DNA of 49,138 nucleotides from the NCBI GenBank assembly GCA_022769485.1, contig JALEJU010000033.1:1-49138 (forward strand), read 5' to 3'. The notes below the pieces were generated by a model that ran no database searches, was not told where the DNA came from, and was given only the letters and a program-made list of their open reading frames with translations. The position numbers and the translations under genes were made by a program. Of the stretch, positions 19,855-28,513 are shown one piece after another. Within the stretch, counting starts at the first letter, position 1. Each line of letters opens with the position of its first letter. The DNA is from Bacillota bacterium. Its GTDB lineage: Bacteria; Bacillota; Clostridia; Peptostreptococcales; Anaerovoracaceae.

Positions 19855-20953
19855 ATGATTGAACTGGATCAGATCAAGTACGAACTGTCCGGCGAAACGG
19901 AAAAACTGAATGAAATGGGTGAGTCCCTTTGACCTGGCAGGTCTGGATAAAACAATAAAAGAGATTCAGGAAAAAATGGAAGCGGAAGGCTTTTGGGACG
20001 ATCACGAGGCGGCGCAGAAGCTGTTAAAAGAGAAAAAACTGCTGGAGGGAAAGGCAGAAGAATATCGAAAGCTCAGAACGGCTCTGGAAGATATTGAAGT
20101 TCTGATTTCCCTGGCGGAGGACGAAAATGATGAAAGCTTAGTGCCGGAGGTCTGCGAAGCCTACGAGAAATACAAAAAAAGCTTTGAAGAGCTTCGGATA
20201 AAAACCCTTTTGGACGGAGAATACGACCACAATAACGCGATTATCAGCATTCACGCGGGAAGCGGCGGATTGGATGCTCAGGATTGGGCAGAAATGCTGC
20301 TGCGTATGTATACCCGATGGGCTGAGCGAAAAGGCTATCGGGTTAATGTGATTGATATTCAGTATGATAACGAAGGCGGCATCAAGAGCGCCACGCTGCT
20401 TATTGAAGGGGAATTGGCTTACGGCTATTTGAAAAACGAGAAAGGCGTACACCGGCTGGTGCGTATTTCCCCCTTCGATTCTTCCGGCAGGCGGCACACG
20501 TCCTTCGCTTCGCTGGATGTTATGCCGGAACTGGATGATGAGGTAGAAGTAGACATCAATCCTGAGGATCTTCGTATCGACACCTACCGTTCCAGCGGAG
20601 CGGGGGGGCAGCATGTCAACAAGACAGATTCTGCTATCCGGATTACACATATCCCTACAAACGTAGTGGTTACCTGTCAGAACGAGCGATCTCAGCACCA
20701 GAACCGGGAAGTGGCTATGCGGATTTTAAAATCCCGGCTGATGGAACTGGCGCTTTCGGAGCATAAAGAAAAAATAGATGAACTGAAAGGCGATTACAGC
20801 CAAATCACCTGGGGGAGCCAGATCCGCTCCTATGTGTTCCATCCGTACTCTATGGTAAAAGACCACAGAACCAATGCGGAAACGGGGAATGTGCAGGCAG
20901 TTATGGACGGCGATCTGGATTATTTTATCAACGAGAAATTAAAACAGAGATAA
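19855..20953 (+). CDS. prfB: Peptide chain release factor 2, with programmed +1 frameshift
   Basis: Terminates translation at UGA and UAA. Translation starts at the ATG at 19855 and reads 25 codons to CTT, then meets an in-frame TGA at 19930-19932. Reading resumes one base forward at GAC (19931), giving DLAGLDKTIKE and a 365-residue product, the usual RF2 length. The slip site is the conserved CTTTGAC, with a Shine-Dalgarno-like GGGTGAG just before it. The SPF stop-codon recognition tripeptide is in RISPFDSS and the catalytic GGQ is at residues 250-252. The frameshift is the known autoregulatory device of this family, so this is not a pseudogene. Confidence 0.97.
19927..19933 (+). promoter_or_regulatory. 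RF2 programmed frameshift site
   Basis: CTT TGA C, the canonical slippery site. Low RF2 leaves the UGA unread and the ribosome slips to the +1 frame, so the factor tunes its own synthesis. GGGTGAG ends three bases upstream as the stimulating Shine-Dalgarno-like element. Confidence 0.93.
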
Positions 20954-21030
20954 AAAGACGAAAGCGGGAGGCGGAAAACGCCGCCCGCGTTGACTATACT
21001 GATCATATTGTATAAAACAGCGGGGAGAAA

Positions 21031-23310
21031 ATGCAGATGATAAAGAAATTGGCAGAGGAGTTCGGCCTGCATCTCAGTACGGCGGAAAATACCGTAAAGC
21101 TGCTTGACGAAGGAAACACGGTTCCTTTTATTGCCCGATATCGGAAAGAAGTCACCGGCGGCATGCCGGACGTCACCCTCCGGGAGCTGCAGGAGCGGCT
21201 GGTTTATTTACGGGGACTGGAAGAACGGAAAGAAGAAGTCATCCGTTTGATCGAAGAGCAGGGTAAATTGACGCCGGAGCTGGAAGCGGAAATTCGCAAG
21301 GCGGAGATTCTGCAGAGGGTAGAAGATTTATACAAACCTTTTAAACAGAAAAAAGCGACCCGGGCTTCCAAAGCCAGGGAAAAAGGGCTGGAGCCTTTAG
21401 CTGATCTCATCCGTGCTATGGAATTGGAAACCGGAACGCCGGAGGACGCCGCAGCTCCCTTTGTCTGCGGGGATCCTGAACTGTGCGAAGCCGGAAAAGG
21501 CGCGGCTGATGCCGAACAGGCTCTGGCGGGAGCCTGTGATATCATCGCCGAAGACATTTCAACAAACGCAGACTTTGCGGAGAAGGTTCGGGAGATGACT
21601 CGAAAGCACGGCATGTTGATCTCGGAAGCAGCAAATCCGGAAGAAAGCACCGTTTATGATTTATATTACGAATATGAAGAGCCTTTGGCAAAAGTGCCCA
21701 ACCATCGGGTGCTGGCAATCAACCGGGGAGAGAAGGAAGATTGCCTGAAGGTAAAAGTGAAAGCACCGGCGGAGCAGATCTGCGGCTGGATAAAAGAACA
21801 GGTAATCGTCAACGAAAATTCCGTGTTTTTTGAACTAATGAATGAAACAGTTGAGGATGCGTATAAACGGCTTATGGCGCCCTCCGCCGAACGGGAAATA
21901 CGTAGCGAGCTTACCGAAAGGGCGGAGAAAGACGCGGTTAAAGTTTTTGCCAAAAACACGGAAAAGCTTTTAATGACGCCGCCTGTAAAAGGGGCGCGGG
22001 TTATCGCCATCGACCCCGGATTCCGAACCGGCTGCAAGGTGGCCATGCTGGATGAGACCGGAAAGCTTCTGGCTTATACCACTATTTATCCCACGGAACC
22101 GAAAAAGGATATTCAAGGCTCCCGAAAAACGTTAAAATCGTTGGTGGATAAGTACGATGCCAATGTAATTGTGATCGGCAACGGGACGGCCTCCAGGGAA
22201 ACGGAAGCCTTTGCGGCGGATTTTATTCATGATTTGGGAAAAGAAGATCTGCGCTACACTATCGTCAGCGAGGCGGGGGCTTCTGTCTATTCTGCTTCCA
22301 AGCTGGCGGCGGAGGAGTATCCTGATTTGGATGTAACTACAAGAGGCGCCTTATCCATCGGCCGCCGCCTGCAGGATCCGCTGGCGGAATTGGTTAAAGT
22401 AGAGCCTCGGCATATCGGCGTAGGGCAGTATCAGCACGATATCAGTAAAGGACTTTTGGACGGTGCTTTGACCGATGTGGTGGAAAACTGCGTGAACAGA
22501 GTAGGCGTTGATTTAAACACGGCGTCCCCTTCTCTGCTTTCTTATATAGCGGGGATCAATACGGGGATTGCGAAGAACATTGTAAGTTACAGAGAATCCA
22601 ACGGTCGGTTTTATGACCGAAAGGAGTTAAAAAAGGTAGCGAAGCTGGGAGAAAAAACGTTTAAGCAGTGTGCGGGATTTTTACGGATTTCAGGAGGAAG
22701 CAATCCTCTGGACGCTACCGCGGTGCATCCGGAGTCCTACGGTGCGGCAGAACGGATGTTGGAAAAATTAGGTATTTCCAAAGAGGAGATCGGGAAAAGC
22801 GGAGCGGGGGAAATCGAAGAGAAAATCCGCAGACTGTACCCGGATACGGAAAAGAAAGAAAGAAAATCGGTCTCCGGCTTTGCGGCTCTGGCTTCTCTGG
22901 CGGCGGAAAAACCGGAGGAAACGCAGAAAAAGCTGCGGAAAAGCATGGAACGTATGGCGGAAGATTTGGGAATCGGTGTTTTAACGCTTTCCGATATTGT
23001 TTCGGAAATCCGCAAACCCGCCCGGGACCCCAGAGACGGTGCGCCTCCCGTGGTTTTTCGGAAAGATGTTTTGTCCATCGAGGATTTAACGCCGGGTATG
23101 GAACTGACGGGAACCGTTCGGAACGTAGTGGATTTCGGCGCTTTCGTGGACATCGGAGTAAAACACGACGGGCTGGTTCATATTTCCGAACTATCTAACC
23201 GTTTTATAAAGCATCCTATGGATGCGGTTAACGTAGGCGATACGGTCAAGGTTCGCGTGCTGAAGGTGGATCCGGAAAAACAAAAGGTGTCGCTTACCAT
23301 GAAAAAATAA
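21031..23310 (+). CDS. tex: Tex-family RNA-binding transcription accessory protein
   Basis: A 759-residue nucleic-acid-binding protein thought to act in transcription or ribosome-associated processes. Domain order: N-terminal helical Tex region (EEFGLHLSTAENTVKLLDEGNTVPFIARYRKE is split here by length, at residues 8-39), a YqgF/RNase-H-like fold around 323-450 (VIAIDPGFRTGCK), helix-hairpin-helix repeats near 490-560, and an S1 RNA-binding domain at about 687-759 (MELTGTVRNVVDFGAFVDIG). GGGGAGA precedes the ATG. A hairpin without a T run (20963-20990) and a weak promoter-like TTGACT lie in the 77-bp gap after prfB. Confidence 0.95.
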   Translation: MQMIKKLAEEFGLHLSTAENTVKLLDEGNTVPFIARYRKEVTGGMPDVTLRELQERLVYLRGLEERKEEVIRLIEEQGKLTPELEAEIRKAEILQRVEDLYKPFKQKKATRASKAREKGLEPLADLIRAMELETGTPEDAAAPFVCGDPELCEAGKGAADAEQALAGACDIIAEDISTNADFAEKVREMTRKHGMLISEAANPEESTVYDLYYEYEEPLAKVPNHRVLAINRGEKEDCLKVKVKAPAEQICGWIKEQVIVNENSVFFELMNETVEDAYKRLMAPSAEREIRSELTERAEKDAVKVFAKNTEKLLMTPPVKGARVIAIDPGFRTGCKVAMLDETGKLLAYTTIYPTEPKKDIQGSRKTLKSLVDKYDANVIVIGNGTASRETEAFAADFIHDLGKEDLRYTIVSEAGASVYSASKLAAEEYPDLDVTTRGALSIGRRLQDPLAELVKVEPRHIGVGQYQHDISKGLLDGALTDVVENCVNRVGVDLNTASPSLLSYIAGINTGIAKNIVSYRESNGRFYDRKELKKVAKLGEKTFKQCAGFLRISGGSNPLDATAVHPESYGAAERMLEKLGISKEEIGKSGAGEIEEKIRRLYPDTEKKERKSVSGFAALASLAAEKPEETQKKLRKSMERMAEDLGIGVLTLSDIVSEIRKPARDPRDGAPPVVFRKDVLSIEDLTPGMELTGTVRNVVDFGAFVDIGVKHDGLVHISELSNRFIKHPMDAVNVGDTVKVRVLKVDPEKQKVSLTMKK

Positions 23311-23319
23311 GGAAGAAGA

Positions 23320-23970
23320 ATGATGAAGCAAATTTCAACTGTACTTTTTGACTTTGACGGTACGGTAATGGATACCAGAGAGGTGATTTTGCAGTCCTGG
23401 CAGCATACGTTTCGGACGCTGGAGGGGAAGGAACACGATCCGGCGGAGATTTACCGCACCTTCGGAGAACCGCTGGAATATACCATGCACAATCTGTTTC
23501 CCCATGTGGATGCCCGGGAAGCCGTTGATATTTATCGAAGCTACCACAAGAATAATTTCGGAGAGCTGATTCGGGTTTTTCCCGGTATTTCGGAATTGTT
23601 AGAGCGGCTCAAGGCAGATGAATATCAAATCGGGCTGGTGACCTCCCGTTTGAGAAATACTACTGTAGAGGGGCTGGAGGCCTACGGCCTGCTGCGGTAT
23701 TTTGATGAGTTGGTAACCTGTGACGATACTGCTAAGCATAAGCCGGATCCGGAGCCGATTTTAGCAGCGCTTCGAAAGCTGAACAGCAAGCCGGAACAGG
23801 CTGTTATGGTCGGAGATACCATGTTTGATATCGGCTGTGCGAGAAACGCAGGAGTGATGTCGGTACTGGTAAATTGGAGCGTGTCCGTTTCCGAAGAAGA
23901 AAAAACAGGGCCTGACGGACCGGATTTTGTAATTGACAAAGCGGCGGATTTATTAAAAATTTTAGAATAA
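23320..23970 (+). CDS. HAD-family phosphatase, PpaX/Gph-like
   Basis: A 216-residue haloacid-dehalogenase phosphatase. Motif I is FDFDGTVMDT (nucleophile D in DFDGT), motif II is LVTSR, motif III the Lys of KHKPDPEP, and motif IV VGDTMFDIGCARNAG. The helical cap between motifs I and II marks subfamily IA. Members hydrolyse pyrophosphate (PpaX) or phosphoglycolate (Gph); the sequence does not decide which. AAGGAAG precedes the tandem ATGs, and the gene starts 9 bases after tex, so the two are probably cotranscribed. Confidence 0.88.
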   Translation: MMKQISTVLFDFDGTVMDTREVILQSWQHTFRTLEGKEHDPAEIYRTFGEPLEYTMHNLFPHVDAREAVDIYRSYHKNNFGELIRVFPGISELLERLKADEYQIGLVTSRLRNTTVEGLEAYGLLRYFDELVTCDDTAKHKPDPEPILAALRKLNSKPEQAVMVGDTMFDIGCARNAGVMSVLVNWSVSVSEEEKTGPDGPDFVIDKAADLLKILE

Positions 23971-24026
23971 GATAAGAATGATTTTGATGAAAAAAAACAC
24001 CTTTGTGAAAAATACGCAAAAAGGAA

Positions 24027-24055
24027 TTGCAATCCGAGCATTTGGAAGGTATAAT
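24027..24055 (+). promoter_or_regulatory. Promoter of the permease leader
   Basis: TTGCAA at 24027-24032 and TATAAT at 24050-24055, exactly 17 bp apart. The predicted start near 24062 lies about 285 bases before the permease ATG. Confidence 0.75.
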
Positions 24056-24061
24056 AGCCAT

Positions 24062-24346
24062 GGTAAGAGCAAGCTTTGTGATACATATAACAATCCGATG
24101 AAATGAATTCGGATTGATTTTTGTCGCTTAAGATAGCTGTGAACTTTGAAAAGAAGCGTGTGGTTCTTAATATTATGTAATAAGACATCGGCCTTCGAGG
24201 GAGTGGGTACGGTGTTTTATGTAAATTTTATCCCGAATCCGGATTTACGCAGCCGGTGTTTCGGCAGCGTTTGCAGGAAGCGGGGCACTCATTCGCGGAC
24301 TTTCGCAAGAAAGTTATATTTTTTATTTATGAGAGGTTATAGTATT
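24062..24346 (+). other. Long structured 5' leader of the APC permease
   Basis: About 285 nt between the predicted start and the permease ATG, without a supported gene. It contains the hairpin at 24091-24122, a weak second promoter candidate (TTGAAA at 24146, TATTAT at 24171, 19-bp spacer), a GC-rich stretch at 24250-24300, and a small hairpin (ACTTTC with GAAAGT, 24299-24314) followed by an AT-rich run just before the ribosome binding site. I could not match it to a known riboswitch class. GAGTGGGTACGGTG near 24200 only superficially recalls a T-box. Confidence 0.5.
24091..24122 (+). terminator. Terminator-like hairpin early in the permease leader
   Basis: Arms CAATCCGA (24091-24098) and TCGGATTG (24109-24116) followed by ATTTTT. 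It lies only about 30 bases after the predicted transcription start, so it could attenuate the permease, end a roughly 60-nt RNA, or end readthrough from the HAD gene. Confidence 0.6.
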
Positions 24347-25798
24347 ATGAGCAAACAACAAGAAAAAAAGGCTGGCGTTGGTGCATTTGACTTCTTCTGC
24401 ATCGGCTTCGGCGCTATCGTTGGAGTTGGCTGGGCAGTATCCATCAACAACTGGATGGCTAACTGCGGCGGTCCCCTCCCGGCAGCTGTTGGCTACATTC
24501 TGGCTCTGGTAATGATGATTCCCGTAGCTCTGTGCTACTGTGAACTGGTTCCTATGCTTCCTGTAGCCGGCGGCGGTATGGCATTCGCATACAAAGCATT
24601 CGGCGAAAAAGTTGGCTTCATCTCCGGTTGGGCTGCTTTCGGTGCTTTCGTAACGATCATCCCCTGGGAAGCTATCTACATCGTAGATACTCTGAGCATC
24701 CTGATTCCTGCGCTGAAGGCAGGTTCTCCGCTTTACACCCTGGCAGGCTACGATATCTATATCGGAAACATTGTTCTGGGTCTGGCATTCTCCCTCGTTA
24801 TCTTCGCTATTAACTGGAAGGGCGCTACTTCCTCTGCTGTAGTTCAGAGAGTTCTGTGCGTTGTTCTGGTAGCAGGCGGTATCCTGGCTATGATCTGTGC
24901 AATCTTTAAGTGTGATTTCAGCAACCTGCTGCCTGTTTACGAAAACGTAAAGGAAACTTCCCACAACAGCTTTATGGGCGGCGCTGTTGCTATTCTGGCT
25001 TCCGCTCCGTTCTTCCTTGCCGGATTTGAAACAATTCCGCAGGCAATCGAAGAATCCAACGGCGACACTAAGTCCATCGGTAAGACCGTAGTTCTGTCTG
25101 TAGGCTTGGCTTGCGTGTTCTATGCTCTGTTGCTGTTCACTCTGGGTACGGCAATGCCCTGGCAGGAATTCTACAGCTTGCCCACACCGGCTGCTGCTAA
25201 CCTGCTGGATATCGCTTACGGCGGCGGCGTTGGCAAAACTCTGTACACCATCATCCTGGTATGTGCGACCTGCGGTCTGCTGACCACATGGAACGGCTTT
25301 ATGATGGCTTCCCCCAGACTGATGATGGCTCTGGCAAGAGCAAACATGATTCCCAAGTGGTTCGCAAAGCAGCATCCGAAGTATGGAACTCCTTCCAACT
25401 CCATGATCTGCTGCCTGATCCTGTCCATTGCAGGTCCCTTCCTGGGCCTGGGCTTGATCGACCCGCTGACCTCTTTCTCCGCTGCAGGTTTCGTATGCTC
25501 CTGGATGCTGACATCCTACTGCGTAATTAAGCTGAGAAAGTCCGAACCGAACATGAACAGACCTTACAAGATCCCCGGCGGCGTTGCAACTGCTTGGTTT
25601 GCGGCTATCGTAATGACAGTAGTATTCATTCTGCTGTTCATCCCCGCTTCTCCCTGTTACATGGGTCCCATGGCTTGTATCCTGTTCGTAATCTGGATGG
25701 TTCTCGGTTTCATTCTGTACTTTGCAAGCGCAGGTCAGAGAAACCAGCTCACTCCGGAAGAACGCAGTGCTTCCCTGTTCGCTAAGATGAACGACTAA
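24347..25798 (+). CDS. APC-superfamily amino acid permease
   Basis: A 483-residue integral membrane transporter with about 12 hydrophobic segments. The N-terminus (FDFFCIGFGAIVGVGWAV) carries the Gly-rich unwound helix 1 that binds the amino-acid carboxylate in this superfamily, and helix 6 region FLAGFETIPQAIEES is typical. The ATG at 24347 follows AGAGGTT; the open frame continues upstream to 24146 but that part is Arg/Cys-rich and unlike the family. Codon use differs sharply from the neighbours: C-ending and translationally favoured codons dominate (ATC, AAC, GGC, CTG, TCC), which suggests a very highly expressed gene. Substrate is unknown. Confidence 0.92.
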   Translation: MSKQQEKKAGVGAFDFFCIGFGAIVGVGWAVSINNWMANCGGPLPAAVGYILALVMMIPVALCYCELVPMLPVAGGGMAFAYKAFGEKVGFISGWAAFGAFVTIIPWEAIYIVDTLSILIPALKAGSPLYTLAGYDIYIGNIVLGLAFSLVIFAINWKGATSSAVVQRVLCVVLVAGGILAMICAIFKCDFSNLLPVYENVKETSHNSFMGGAVAILASAPFFLAGFETIPQAIEESNGDTKSIGKTVVLSVGLACVFYALLLFTLGTAMPWQEFYSLPTPAAANLLDIAYGGGVGKTLYTIILVCATCGLLTTWNGFMMASPRLMMALARANMIPKWFAKQHPKYGTPSNSMICCLILSIAGPFLGLGLIDPLTSFSAAGFVCSWMLTSYCVIKLRKSEPNMNRPYKIPGGVATAWFAAIVMTVVFILLFIPASPCYMGPMACILFVIWMVLGFILYFASAGQRNQLTPEERSASLFAKMND

Positions 25799-25799
25799 T

Positions 25800-25822
25800 A
25801 GAATTTTTACATAAAAAATTCT
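25800..25822. repeat. AT-rich inverted repeat after the permease
   Basis: AGAATTTTT (25800-25808) pairs with AAAAATTCT (25814-25822), loop ACATA. No T run follows on the plus strand, so termination would be weak; it may be an mRNA 3'-end or stability element. Confidence 0.4.
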
Positions 25823-25866
25823 GATGTGAAAATGCGGATCTGTTTCGAAAGATAAAGGAGAACTGA

Positions 25867-26205
25867 ATGGAAAAAGTAATGGTTCCCGGTAATGTCGTTT
25901 TGATGGACTTACTGATTTATTGGATCCTGTCTATGATAGTGATTTTCGTTATCGACAGATATGCCAGATGGCGGCTGGGAGGCGCGAAAGAGCTGGGGTA
26001 CCTGGTACTTCGCATTCCGAGATTTATTACGATGATCGTAGTGTCCTCGGTGACGGTTGGCTTCTATTTCGTCTTCTGGTTAGGTCATAAAGAAATTTCC
26101 TATGCAACGGAAACCTTTTTAGGAATACCGTACTTTGCCATGTGGGTCTTCTTCCTGGTCTGTGTTTTCCGGCGTATTCGCGCTGAAAAAGCGAGAAGAC
26201 TGTAA
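25867..26205 (+). CDS. Small membrane protein, 112 residues
   Basis: I do not recognise the family. Three hydrophobic segments are visible (about residues 12-30, 48-70 and 85-103), separated by basic loops (DRYARWRLGGAKELG) and ending in a basic tail (RRIRAEKARRL), so the C-terminus is probably cytoplasmic. AAGGAG lies 7 bases before the ATG. It starts 68 bases after the permease and ends just before a strong terminator, so it could be cotranscribed and assist the permease; this is inference. Confidence 0.75.
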   Translation: MEKVMVPGNVVLMDLLIYWILSMIVIFVIDRYARWRLGGAKELGYLVLRIPRFITMIVVSSVTVGFYFVFWLGHKEISYATETFLGIPYFAMWVFFLVCVFRRIRAEKARRL

Positions 26206-26216
26206 AACAAATATTG

Positions 26217-26263
26217 AAATCGCCTCTCCCGGCGTGTAAGATGAACGGGAGGGGCGATTTTTT
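26217..26263 (+). terminator. Strong terminator after the permease region
   Basis: A 15-base stem (AAATCGCCTCTCCCG with CGGGAGGGGCGATTT, one G-T pair, 14-nt loop) followed by a run of Ts, 11 bases after the stop at 26205. Confidence 0.9.
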
Positions 26264-26348
26264 ATGTGTCTGCGCTTTGGACAGGCGGATTTCTTTCGAA
26301 AGGATGGAAAGGCCTGAAAAACAGAGCGGTAGAAGTGAGTGAGGGCGA

Positions 26349-26861
26349 ATGATGAAGGAAAAGAAAAATCCCAGGGACGCGGCGGCAGACTATATTGCTC
26401 TCCGTGCCCGGACGGAGGCGGAACTGCGACGCAGGCTGAAGGAAAAAGAATATACGCAGGAGGAAATAGAAGAAACATTGTCCTTTGCTTTAGACTGCGG
26501 GTTGGTGAACGATGAAGAGTACAGCATGCGGTATACCGAATACAGCATGCGGAAAGGGCGGGGACCTTTGCGCATCTTTCGGGAATTATCGGAAAAAGGT
26601 GTGTCGCGCGGCTTGATTCAGGCGGCCTTGGAGGCGCAGTTTGATGCGGAAACCGAGTATGAAACGGCGTTAAAGCTGGCCGTAAAAGAGCTTCCCGAGG
26701 ATGCGGACGAAAAAGATTTTGCCCGTACTGCAAGAAAGCTGGCTTCCCGGGGGTTTCGAAGTTCGGCAATTTCTCGGGTTATGAACGGCCTTCGGGAGGG
26801 AAACCTTGCAGGGGAAACAAAAATACGATATGATAAAAAGAAATTTGTCTTTAAGGAATAA
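26349..26861 (+). CDS. recX: Regulatory protein RecX
   Basis: A 170-residue all-helical protein of the RecX family, which modulates RecA filaments during recombination and SOS. Seen are the three-helix repeats starting at DYIALRARTEAELRRRLKEK, the family's DEEYSMRY and GPLRIFRELSEKGVS blocks, and a basic C-terminus. The first of two tandem ATGs (26349) follows GAGGGCGA. It is followed 5 bases later by a 48-residue microprotein gene and then tmk, so it may share their transcript. recA is not in the window. Confidence 0.88.
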   Translation: MMKEKKNPRDAAADYIALRARTEAELRRRLKEKEYTQEEIEETLSFALDCGLVNDEEYSMRYTEYSMRKGRGPLRIFRELSEKGVSRGLIQAALEAQFDAETEYETALKLAVKELPEDADEKDFARTARKLASRGFRSSAISRVMNGLREGNLAGETKIRYDKKKFVFKE

Positions 26862-26866
26862 TTGCT

Positions 26867-27013
26867 ATGACATTTTTGAAAATTATATTTACCGCGCTTC
26901 TGTGCCTTCCTGTGGGGTACGTTTCTATTCTGTTGATAAACAAATTGTTTGATCAATATCAGGAGAGCCGGACGGCGCAGAAAAAGCGGCAGGAACGGAG
27001 ACGCGGCGCATGA
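26867..27013 (+). CDS. 48-residue single-pass membrane microprotein
   Basis: Reads MTFLKIIFTALLCLPVGY, a hydrophobic segment through residue 24 (VSILLI), then a polar, strongly basic tail rich in Lys, Arg and Gln ending RRRGA. The shape is one membrane helix with a cytoplasmic basic tail. AAGGAA precedes the ATG at 26867, and the stop (TGA, 27011-27013) overlaps the tmk ATG as ATGA, so its translation is probably coupled to tmk. I do not know a named family. The tight packing between recX and tmk argues that it is real. Confidence 0.65.
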   Translation: MTFLKIIFTALLCLPVGYVSILLINKLFDQYQESRTAQKKRQERRRGA

Positions 27014-27636
27014 AAAAGGGACGGCTGATTAGTTTCGAAGGACCGGATGGTGCGGGGAAAAGTACGCAGATAAAGCGGTTAGAGGCTTTTTTAGAGGCGC
27101 GCGGATTTCCGTATATTTGCAGCCGGGAGCCCGGAGGTACACCCATTGGGGAAAAACTGAGAGAATTGATTTTAGATAAAAGGTATTCCGAAATGAGCAG
27201 ACGGACGGAAGCGCTTCTTTATGCCGCTGCCAGAGCTCAGCATGTGGATGAAGTAATTCGTCCCGCGCTGGAAGAAGGAAAGATTGTGATTTGCGACCGG
27301 TTTACAGATTCAAGCATTGCGTATCAAGGATATGGGAGAACTTTGGGTGAGGATGTAATCCGGGCTTTGAACGCTTTTGCTACGAAGGGGCTGCAGCCGG
27401 ATTTAACGGTTTTATTGCTGCTGGATCCGGAAGAAGGTATGCGGCGGGCAGAGAAGCGCGAAGCGCTGGATCGTTTGGAATCGGAGGCCGCTGCGTTTCG
27501 AGCGAAAGTGAACCGGGGATATCTGCGGATTGCGGAGGAAGAGCCTGACCGTGTGATTTATATAGATGCGGGAAAAGACATAGAGGACATTGCGGCTCAA
27601 ATCCGGAAACGGATGGAGGTATTCTTGGAGGAGTGA
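27010..27636 (+). CDS. tmk: Thymidylate kinase
   Basis: Phosphorylates dTMP to dTDP for DNA synthesis. The 208-residue P-loop kinase has GPDGAGKS at residues 11-18, the DRFTDSSIAYQGYGR substrate block and a LID region (REALDRLESEAAAF). The ATG at 27010 overlaps the stop of the preceding microprotein gene. holB starts 1 base after its stop, a coupling also seen in other Firmicutes. Confidence 0.96.
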   Translation: MKKGRLISFEGPDGAGKSTQIKRLEAFLEARGFPYICSREPGGTPIGEKLRELILDKRYSEMSRRTEALLYAAARAQHVDEVIRPALEEGKIVICDRFTDSSIAYQGYGRTLGEDVIRALNAFATKGLQPDLTVLLLLDPEEGMRRAEKREALDRLESEAAAFRAKVNRGYLRIAEEEPDRVIYIDAGKDIEDIAAQIRKRMEVFLEE

Positions 27637-27637
27637 A

Positions 27638-28513
27638 ATGAATAAAGGGTTTATTCGCTCGAAAATACAAAAGGCGATTGACGAAGGAAACCTTTCTCAT
27701 GCATATATTCTGGAGGGTTCGGAAGCCGGAGGAACCGGAGAGTTGGCAGTTTTTTTTGTTCAGGCGATCTTATGCGGAAATCCGGGAAGAAGACCCTGCG
27801 GCACCTGCGTTTCCTGTCGAAAGGTTTTGCGGGAGGAACACGAGGATTTTATCGTTGCGGAGCCGGCGGGATTATCGATCAAGGACGAAGATATCGAAGA
27901 AATACAAAGACGGCTGGCGAAAAAGCCCTATGAGGGAACCCGTAATGTGGCTTTAATTAAAGGGGCGGATACTATGACTCCTCGGGCGCAGAACAGGCTT
28001 TTGAAGACGCTGGAGGAACCGCCTGGACAGGCAGTTCTCATTTTATTATCGGAAAATGCGGAACACCTGCTTCCTACAGTACGTTCCCGCTGTATTCTCT
28101 ACCATCTGGATCGTGAACAGGAAGAAGAAAATGAAGTCGTTTATTCCTCCCGGAAGGCGGCGGAGCAGATTGGGGCTATGCTGCTGGAAAAGCGGCCTTT
28201 TTACGAATTATCAGAAGCTTTGACCGAAGTCATTGCGGAACGGGAAACGGCGCGGCTGTTTTTAGATGAACTGGAGCTTTGGTACCGGAATCTGCTTTTG
28301 TATTCTTATGCTCCGGAATTGGTGGCGTGCCGCAGTGAAGAGGAGCAGAAATTTCTGCAGCAGAAAAGTGCTTTGCTGAAAAAAGAGCAGTGTTTTCGAA
28401 TGACGGAACTTATCGAGGAAACACGGCGGGATTTGGATCGGAATATTAACACCGGCTATGCATTGAAAGGCATGGTTTTGGGGATGATGGAACAGGAGGA
28501 AGCCATATGGTAA
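27638..28513 (+). CDS. holB: DNA polymerase III subunit delta'
   Basis: A fixed subunit of the clamp loader that helps open and load the beta clamp. The 291-residue protein has the clamp-loader zinc module (C46, C54, C57, C60) and the SRC motif in LLPTVRSRC. The P-loop region (GSEAGGTGEL, residues 27-36) lacks the GK(S/T), as expected for delta', which does not hydrolyse ATP. The ATG at 27638 follows GGAGGAGTG; the frame continues upstream inside tmk but without a better start. It overlaps the start of ricT by 7 bases. Confidence 0.93.
   Translation: MNKGFIRSKIQKAIDEGNLSHAYILEGSEAGGTGELAVFFVQAILCGNPGRRPCGTCVSCRKVLREEHEDFIVAEPAGLSIKDEDIEEIQRRLAKKPYEGTRNVALIKGADTMTPRAQNRLLKTLEEPPGQAVLILLSENAEHLLPTVRSRCILYHLDREQEEENEVVYSSRKAAEQIGAMLLEKRPFYELSEALTEVIAERETARLFLDELELWYRNLLLYSYAPELVACRSEEEQKFLQQKSALLKKEQCFRMTELIEETRRDLDRNINTGYALKGMVLGMMEQEEAIW

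Noticed and set aside
19910-20953. RF2 as a truncated gene or pseudogene
   Set aside because: The in-frame stop is the conserved programmed frameshift site, and the joined product has full family length and motifs.
20963-20990. Terminator after prfB
   Set aside because: A GC-rich hairpin with one mismatch is present, but it is followed by GTTGACTATAC and not by a T run.
24180-24230. T-box-like GAGTGGGTACGGTG in the permease leader
   Set aside because: The order of bases does not match UGGNACC, and no specifier-loop or antiterminator structure can be drawn around it.
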